64,000 nucleotides of DNA, taken from positions 26,484,314-26,548,313 of the forward strand of contig CM046001.1 in the NCBI GenBank assembly GCA_025175895.1, in the 5' to 3' direction. Within the stretch, counting starts at the first letter, position 1. The number at the start of each line of letters is the position of its first letter. Below are positions 57,925-64,000 of this stretch, one piece after another. Source of the stretch: Wurfbainia villosa (Eukaryota; Streptophyta; Magnoliopsida; Zingiberales; Zingiberaceae). The notes beneath the pieces were generated by a model that was not told where the DNA came from, ran no database searches, and saw nothing but the letters and a program-made list of their open reading frames with translations. The position numbers were made by a program, and so were the translations under genes.

Positions 57925-58937
57925 TGCATCAGTAAATATCTCCTTGCTCTCTTCCTGTAAAAGTTAACACACGTTAGACCACCACCGGTCTACCCAGCTC
58001 TGATGCATAAGTTAGAACTCATATGAGGAAGAGAGAATAGATAGTAATAGAAGTGAAGAACATGAATCTCCTAGAAAACAGTAAGTGTATGTAAGACAAA
58101 TGAGAGCAGATCCCTTCTCCCCTCATCTCTCTCCCCCTCTTATTCACCTTTTCCCCGTAGGATTAGCTGTTGCATAATCACATGTGATGATGATCGTCCA
58201 CGTGGACCCAGGTGAGGCCCCTCTTTATGTTGTTAGAGAATGATTCTGTTTAGGGGTACCCCTAAAGCATCTCCAGTGGTTATCCTCAAGGAGGGCGAAT
58301 ACGCCTTTGTTGTAACAAACAGATAAAGGAATATTTTATTAGGTCCCCACCTCTTAACAACCGGATCGCTTTCTCCTTCGCAAAGATATTCCATGGTCGT
58401 TAATATATTACTCCCCTTTTTCATTATTCCCTCATGAAGCTTAATAATTGAACCTCTATCTTAGGTTACTCTTGATCCCCTAACCGACATGCCGTCTGAC
58501 TTGCTCTCCTTCTGATACACCATTCGCCTCACTTTCCGAGCTATCCCTTCTGACCTTTACCTACAACCTAACTCCCTAGTTGATCTTATTTTGCTTGGAT
58601 TTCACTTTATTCCTCGAGCTGACCTTCCACAGCTCAGCTTTCACTTGTTATCCGAGCTAACCTATCTCAGCTCAGCTTTCACTTACTCTCCAAGCTGACC
58701 TTCTCAACTCGGCTCTCACTTATTCTCCGAGCTGACCTATCTCAATTCGGCTCTCACTTATTCTTCGAGTTGACTTATCTTAGCTCAGCTCTCACTTATT
58801 CTTCGAGCTGACCTATCTCATCTCATCTCTCACTTGTTCTCCAAGCTGAGATCCTCCCTCATCTTGACCTTTAGTTCACACGAACCAACCTCTTTAACAC
58901 CTCACATCATATACTTAGCAAGATTATGGTAGTATCA
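57925..58937 (-). repeat. LTR of a second Tat-like gypsy (F)
   Basis: 1,013 bp, TGCATCAG...GTAGTATCA. Its end and the following CTAGTCACCCCTCCAAAATA match the LTR end and purine-tract complement of E (ATCA|TTAGTCAACCCC). It is therefore read as the 3' LTR of a minus-strand element. It contains 38 bp repeats. The left boundary is chosen by length and shared TG. The other LTR is outside the window. Confidence 0.7.
58579..58858. repeat. 38 bp tandem repeats in the F LTR
   Basis: About seven units with a period of 37-38 bp, each with a GAGCTGACCTATCTCAGCTC-type core and CTCTCACTTATTCT. Anchor AGCT positions are 58617, 58655, 58693, 58730, 58806 and 58844. Confidence 0.9.
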
Positions 58938-59149
58938 CTAGTCACCCCTCCAAAATAGTCAGATAAATGACTTTGTATGATGTTAATAAAGTGCATAGGT
59001 TAACTCCTTTCTTTCTTTTCTTCCATAACTATCTCAGTTGCCCCCTCTTCCTTATAAACTTTGATTTTATTTCGGGTTGATACATCAACATACTGAAGGT
59101 AGGAAACTTCGCTTTCCACTTCAACTCGGTCGTTTGTTCATGGCGATCC
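58938..59149 (+). promoter_or_regulatory. Internal start of gypsy F with antisense TATA box
   Basis: After the purine-tract complement comes a plus-strand TATAAA (59053-59058), then an ATG near 59140 in the position equivalent to aORF1 of E. The frame is cut off by G2. This supports a conserved antisense promoter in this gypsy group. Confidence 0.45.
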
Positions 59150-60244
59150 CTTCTACGTCCCCGGATAAAAAAAATTTATCCTTGACAAGAGGGATTGTCC
59201 AAGCAACCTTATCATCGTCATGCTATTCGATTAGAGTAGTCACTTGAACAAACTTGTTGATCAAGTGACCAACCTCTATTCTACGAATAGCCGCGGAATA
59301 GATGATGTACGGATCGCCGACTTTTGTGTTTATGTTCGGGGTCCAAGTATATTTAGCCACAAAACATAATATATCATGCATATATAATTGAAAACAATTA
59401 CAAACATGTTGCATATGAAGATAGATAAGTGTTATACCTCTCGATCTTCTATCGTATGTCCTTCCTCCTTTTGGACGTCGTGTGGGCGACGATCTACCAA
59501 AAGTCGAAGCTCCTAGATCACCAATCTTCCTTCCTTGCTCATTCTGAGCAAGAGGAAGAATAGAAACAAGACCCTTCTCCTTCTTTTAGTCAACCAACAA
59601 GCAACAAGCAAGTTGCTTGCCGCCGACCAACAAGGAAAAGGGTGAGAAAGATGAATACCGGCCAAAAGCTCCAAGGGAAGACCTTAAGCTATGTTTCCAC
59701 CGGCCAAAGAGAAGAGGAGAGCTAGGTTTGGACGCCGGCCAAGCAAGGAGAGGAGCTTTATGGATGCCGACCACCAAAGAAGAAGAAGAAGATAAGGAAA
59801 ATGTTTCCTTATTTGGTGCCGCCAACTCCAAACCCTAACTCCAAGCTTCTTGCCGCCAACTCCAAAGCTCCCTTGCTTCTAATTGTTTTGTACGCCAACC
59901 CTAAAGACTCCTTTTATAGAGTTAGGGATAAGCCTTGTTTTAATCTCCACCATTTGTTCTAGGGATTTAATCTCAACCGTCGGATCTAGATATTTAATCT
60001 CAACCGTCGGATCTAGAGGTTTAATCTCTACCTTTTGATCTAGAGTTTTATTTTCATCCATTGGATCTAAGCTTCATGAGGTATTAATAGGCTACAATAG
60101 GGACCATGACGAGGAGTTGGATCTTAGCCACCCAATGGATCAAGCCCACATAAAGTCCGATCTATTAATGATAATCCAATCCACTAAAGGATTATCATTG
60201 ATCTACCTCACCAACCCCCATAAGTAAATATGGGCTCCATATAT
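59150..60244 (-). mobile_element. G-family LTR fragment G2, interrupted by copia C
   Basis: It resembles G1 over long blocks: the CATCGT-GCTA region, CGGGGTCCA, CCTCTCGATCTTCTATCGTAT, and CTCACCAACCCCCATAA. It carries the same minus-strand TATA context and a shorter 27 bp array (59941-60060, about four units). It stops at 60244, where element C begins. The left edge is uncertain (59120-59200). Confidence 0.75.
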
Positions 60245-61362
60245 TGTTGGTGCAGTAGACACCTATGTCGAACCTGAGTTTTGATTATAGCAAACGATAC
60301 AAAGTTAAGCTCATGTCGTTATCTCACGAGCTGAATCGAGTGTGCAGAAGATTGTTATAGCTGGAGCTAAAGGCTAGCGACACCCGGAGGAAGCCGCGGT
60401 GGTCGGGCGACACCGGGAGGACTTTGGAGGGAGCCGAAGGAATCAGGTGGAGACCGAAAGCAAGGCTTCAAAGGTAAATGTTGAGGTAAGCTCATGTGAG
60501 TGAGCGTAAGTAAGGTCGAGTCCTCCATACGGGGACATCCTTAGGCGACGATCCGACCAAGACTTCCCATGGAAGGTCTATGTTGAGATCGGATGGCAAG
60601 TGGCCGTCGAATTCACTTATATTTCGAGCTAACTCTTTATTACAGTCGAAAAGTCTAAAAATCAATTCAACTGGCCAAAAATCAGTTCAACTGCTAAGCC
60701 ATCAGTTCAACCGGCCAAGGATCAGTTCAACTGAGCAATCGATTCAGCCAAGAAATCAGTTCAACCGATGGTCAAAAATCAGCCTCAAGGAGTCAAGCTT
60801 TATCACCATTTTTCAAGGAGTTTTGTGCCCAATTCCTATTGGTTGAAGACCCATTCGATGAGGGGCTTAAAGGCTATAAAAGGAGGTCCTAACCTAGGGT
60901 TTCATCATCAATTCTAAGCCTCCAAAAGCCTCCACAAAGCTACAACTTCTCCGACAATGAAGTGCTTCTTCTCCGACATCTAGGTTTATTTTTTTCATTT
61001 TATTACGTCGTTTAGAGTTTTATTTCAGTTTAGTACTTTCATTTTCGGAGCTTTTATCGTAACGAGGAGAGGGGGAGTGTCCCTCTACCTCAAGCTTTGT
61101 GCTTTACTTGTATCGATTAAACTCCTACCTCTAAAGGGGAGGAGTTCTTTAGTGTTTTTGCCCTCCGTACGTGGTCGAGGACCGCTAGGGCCTTGGAGTA
61201 GTAGCCGAAGGCTACGAATCAAGTAAAACTCCTTTGTCTCTTTTTACTTTACATTTACATTTCCGCTGTAATTAATTATCTCTCGAGTTTTAACGAACGA
61301 AAAGAAAAGAAAAAGATTTTATCGCTATTCACCCCCCTCTAGCGATCCGCTTCGATCCAACA
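60245..61362 (+). repeat. 5' LTR of copia C
   Basis: TG...CA ends, TATA box at 60875-60883, followed by the primer-like site. A cluster of ATCAGTTCAAC-type repeats lies at about 60660-60770, upstream of the TATA box. Confidence 0.82.
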
Positions 61363-61580
61363 ATTGATATCAGAGCCGGGGGTTGCTAAGATTTGGTGAA
61401 ACCACCAATCTAGCCATTTTACAGATTTTTTTTCTTTTTAATTCTGTTTATTTCAGATTTATTTCGCTTTGTTATTTTTTCTCCCGCACTACTAATCCAA
61501 GACGCGAGTCTTGGTAGTTTTTTTTGTGTTTTTGTCGTTGCTAGTTTCTTCGTCTTCGTCTCCTTGTGTCTTTTGTTCTA

Positions 61581-63122
61581 ATGGCCCATCTCGAGGGTTT
61601 TAGCACCGTCCGACCTCCGTTTTACAACGGAGATGACTTCCGTTATTGGAAGGGTCGGATGGAATGCTTTCTCAAAACCCAAATCGAGATGTGGATCATA
61701 ATCCAAACGGGTTTCACACTTCCGACTAATGAAGTGGGTGACTCCTTGGATTATGATCAATGGACCATTGCGACAAAACGACAAGTCGAAGCCGACGCCA
61801 AGGCAACACAAATCCTCCAATGCGGCTTATCCAAGGAAGAGCTAAATCGCGTCGGCCCCTTCATAAGCGCAAAGGACCTTTGGACAAAACTAGTGGAGCT
61901 ACACGAAGGGACCGATGAAGCCAAGGTATGTAAGCGTGATCTTCTATTCAATAAACTATATAACCTAAAAATGCAGGAACACGAGTCCGCGACACAAATT
62001 CACGCCCGAGTCCAGGACATAGTCAACAACCTACACGCAATCGGGCAAAAGGTCGAAAACCGCGATCTTATAAGGTATGTCCTAAACTCCTTTCCAAGGA
62101 CTACCTTGTGGGCATCCATGGTCGATGCCTACAAGGTCTCCAAGGATCTTTCTAAACTTAGATTAGATGAACTTTTTTCTGATTTTGAACTTCATGAGCA
62201 GTCTAATTCGGAACCCGAGAAAGGTATAGCTTTATTTGCAGGTTCAAAGAAGAAAACCGCTAGCAAGCCACCTCCGAAGGAAGAAGAGGATGAGTCAGAT
62301 TCGGAGGTCGACTCGGAAATGGAAGTCAAACTAGTCAACCTAGTTCGGAGAATAGTCAAGGGCTGAAAATGAGCCGTCACTCGATCCAACGAAGGTAAGC
62401 CTAAAAGTTCAAACATAAGATGTTATGAATGCAACAGGTTTGGACACATTAAGTCCGAATGCCTAAAACTCAAGAGCAAGGCACCAAAATACAAAAAGGC
62501 ACTCAACGCTACTTGGGAAGAAGCTTCCAAGGAAGAAGACAACGATCGAGTCCTTATGGCTAAACCGGTGGAATCGGAGACGGAGTCGGAACCGGAACTT
62601 GAATCGGAAACCGAAGATGAGTCGGACTGCGAAGCACTATTCAAGACAAGCCACGGATACGCATCCGGTTCAAAAGATAAACTCAAGGTAAGTCGCTCTC
62701 TTATTACCACACTTTATAGTGCAATTAAGTTTTTAAATAGAAAGTTAGCTAAGTCCGAGTCCAAGGTCGAGACCCTGGTTGAGGAAGTTAAACTCCTCAA
62801 ACACGAGGTCTCCCTAACCTCTTCGACTAGTCGAGTTCAAGAGAAGGACTCAACTCGGGTTGAAAAACTTGAAGTTGAGAACTCACTCTTGAAAAGTCAA
62901 GTCGAAGATCTTAGGAATACGTTGGAAAGGTTTACTTTGGGATCCAAAGGACTTGATCTCCTACTTGGATCGCAAAGGGCCGTGTACAACAAGGCCGGGC
63001 TAGGGTTTAGCTCAAACACAACCAATAAGTCATATATGTCAATCGTAAGTAGACATAAAAAACGTGTCCAAGCATGGGTCCCTAAGACCACCTTAATTTC
63101 AAACTTAGGATCAAACCAGTAA
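61581..63122 (+). pseudogene. Copia C gag
   Basis: From ATG 61581 (MAHLEGFST) the frame runs 513 codons with two internal TGA codons (62364-62366 and 62370-62372). Both fit TGG decay. The N-terminal part has NGDDFRYWKGRMECFL, a DUF4219/UBN2-type gag, then a Lys-rich region and zinc knuckle CYECNRFGHIKSEC (from 62421). After an acidic Ser/Glu segment comes a coiled coil (about 62740-62940). The frame stops at TAA 63120-63122, one codon before WVPKDQIHYV. The product would form the particle. The stops make it non-functional as read. Confidence 0.85.
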
Positions 63123-64000
63123 TGGGTTCCCAAGGACCAAATCCACTATGTGGAGAGACCGAATCGATTCAACGGTCCAGGGGGAGCTAGTACGAAATTT
63201 GTTTGTGTTTTAACTTAGAAATTGCATGCTTAGGTTTTTATTTTTTTTTAGAATGGTTAGATAGGACTATAACTCGTCAATACTTGATAACATAGTACCA
63301 GGATGCGTCGAGATGATAGTACGCTAGGAAAGCGGAGTCTTGTGTATTCGGGCTAGATAAGGCGTATCTAGTTCGGTGCACTTGACCGAGCGTAACTAGT
63401 GCTACCTCCTAGTTAGACCAGGAAGTGGTCTTAGGTGAGTCAAGTCTCTATTTTCTTGAAAATGGCTTTGTCTAAGGAAGTGGTCGTTGTTTCGATCAAA
63501 GAAGGCCTCTGTGCCTCGCCACAACCTGGAAGCCATGATCTTGAAAAGGTGACTTGATGAGCCTAAGGTCAAATCCGAATCTAACGCAAGGTTGACAAGT
63601 GTTTAAGTCATTTAATTCAACTAAAATTGGAAGTCATCTCACAAGAACATATAGGATTAACATGTTTGATCATGTAGACATGGGTGAGATGATTTAGGTT
63701 AATAATTTTCAACCAATTTTTATATCCGATCCAACTACCTTGCGTGTAGGATCAATGGATGTTGGACAGTGGTTGCTCCCAACACATGACCGGGGATCAA
63801 CTCAAGTTTTCGAAGCTTCGATTCAAACGATAAGGATCGGTAGCCTTCGGAAATAACGGCAAGCTCAAAATCATCGGATCAGGTGATATTTAGCTTAACT
63901 CAAATTTTGTCATTCAAAACGTTTTATTAGTAGAAAATTTTCAATATAATCTTCTCAGTGTAAGCCAATTGTGTGATAATAACTATAAGGTCATATTTTT
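63123..64000 (+). other. Spacer of copia C after gag, with conserved block
   Basis: After a short WVPKDQ continuation the sequence is non-coding where protease would normally begin. It contains a 68 bp block (63466-63533) nearly identical to part of B's leader. No other feature is seen before the window end. Confidence 0.5.

Larger units (their letters stand above)
60245..64000 (+). mobile_element. Copia element C (UBN2-type gag, possibly SIRE-like), 5' part
   Basis: The 1,118 bp LTR (60245-61362) starts TGTTGGTG, ends GATCCAACA and has TATA box TATAAAAGG at 60875-60883. A primer-site-like TTGATATCAGAGCC begins at 61364. Gag follows at 61581-63122. No protease or RT is reached. The right LTR and target duplication are outside the window. 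It inserted into G2. Confidence 0.85.

Overview
This window is plant nuclear DNA, almost certainly from an angiosperm. The evidence is dense nested LTR retrotransposons of the Ty1/copia and Ty3/gypsy Tat types, initiator tRNA-Met primer sites (TGGTATCAGAGC), a TRIM, a SINE-like remnant, and one intact intronless plant U-box E3 ligase gene. The GC-rich coding sequence of that gene would suit a monocot, but this is inference only.

Layout. Positions 1 to about 49.8 kb form one nest. The oldest layer is a non-coding LTR element, D (1-171, 44761-45118, 49374-49826, 3' LTR from 49827). A roughly 15.6 kb minus-strand Tat-like gypsy, E (172-44760, duplication TCTGA/TCTAA), sits in D. E holds a 634 bp TRIM (7113-7746, duplication ACTAG) and a plus-strand copia, A (13834-42143, duplication CAGAC). 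A holds a minus-strand copia, B (19150-37884, duplication GTCTC). A 4.9 kb block crossing the A/B junction is present three times in tandem (16951-31665). A second A-family insertion in D survives as a solo LTR (45119-49373, duplication TGGCC), itself split by a further solo LTR, G1 (46422-48460).

From about 50.4 to 57.9 kb lies a low-copy island. It has a decayed PPR fragment, an AT-rich stretch with a possible MITE, the PUB25/26-like gene (53885-55174) and a SINE-like remnant. From 57.9 kb repeats resume: a Tat-like gypsy LTR (F), a G-family LTR fragment (G2), and the 5' part of a copia (C) that runs off the window end.

Function. The only plausible intact host gene is the U-box ligase. E is unusual in carrying a series of plus-strand (antisense) reading frames between pol and its 3' LTR. 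One has two frame-preserving introns and a TATA promoter of its own, and several encode coiled coils. E's pol and the last antisense frame converge tail to tail. E also has a 111 bp tandem array whose every unit holds two palindromes. A has a strongly structured leader with a repeated motif that lies in the loops of predicted hairpins.

Caution. Copies of A and B that should be nearly identical differ by clustered small indels, mostly at CTG/CAG trinucleotides. This looks more like consensus error at methylated CHG sites than biological decay, so frameshifts inside those clusters should not be over-read.
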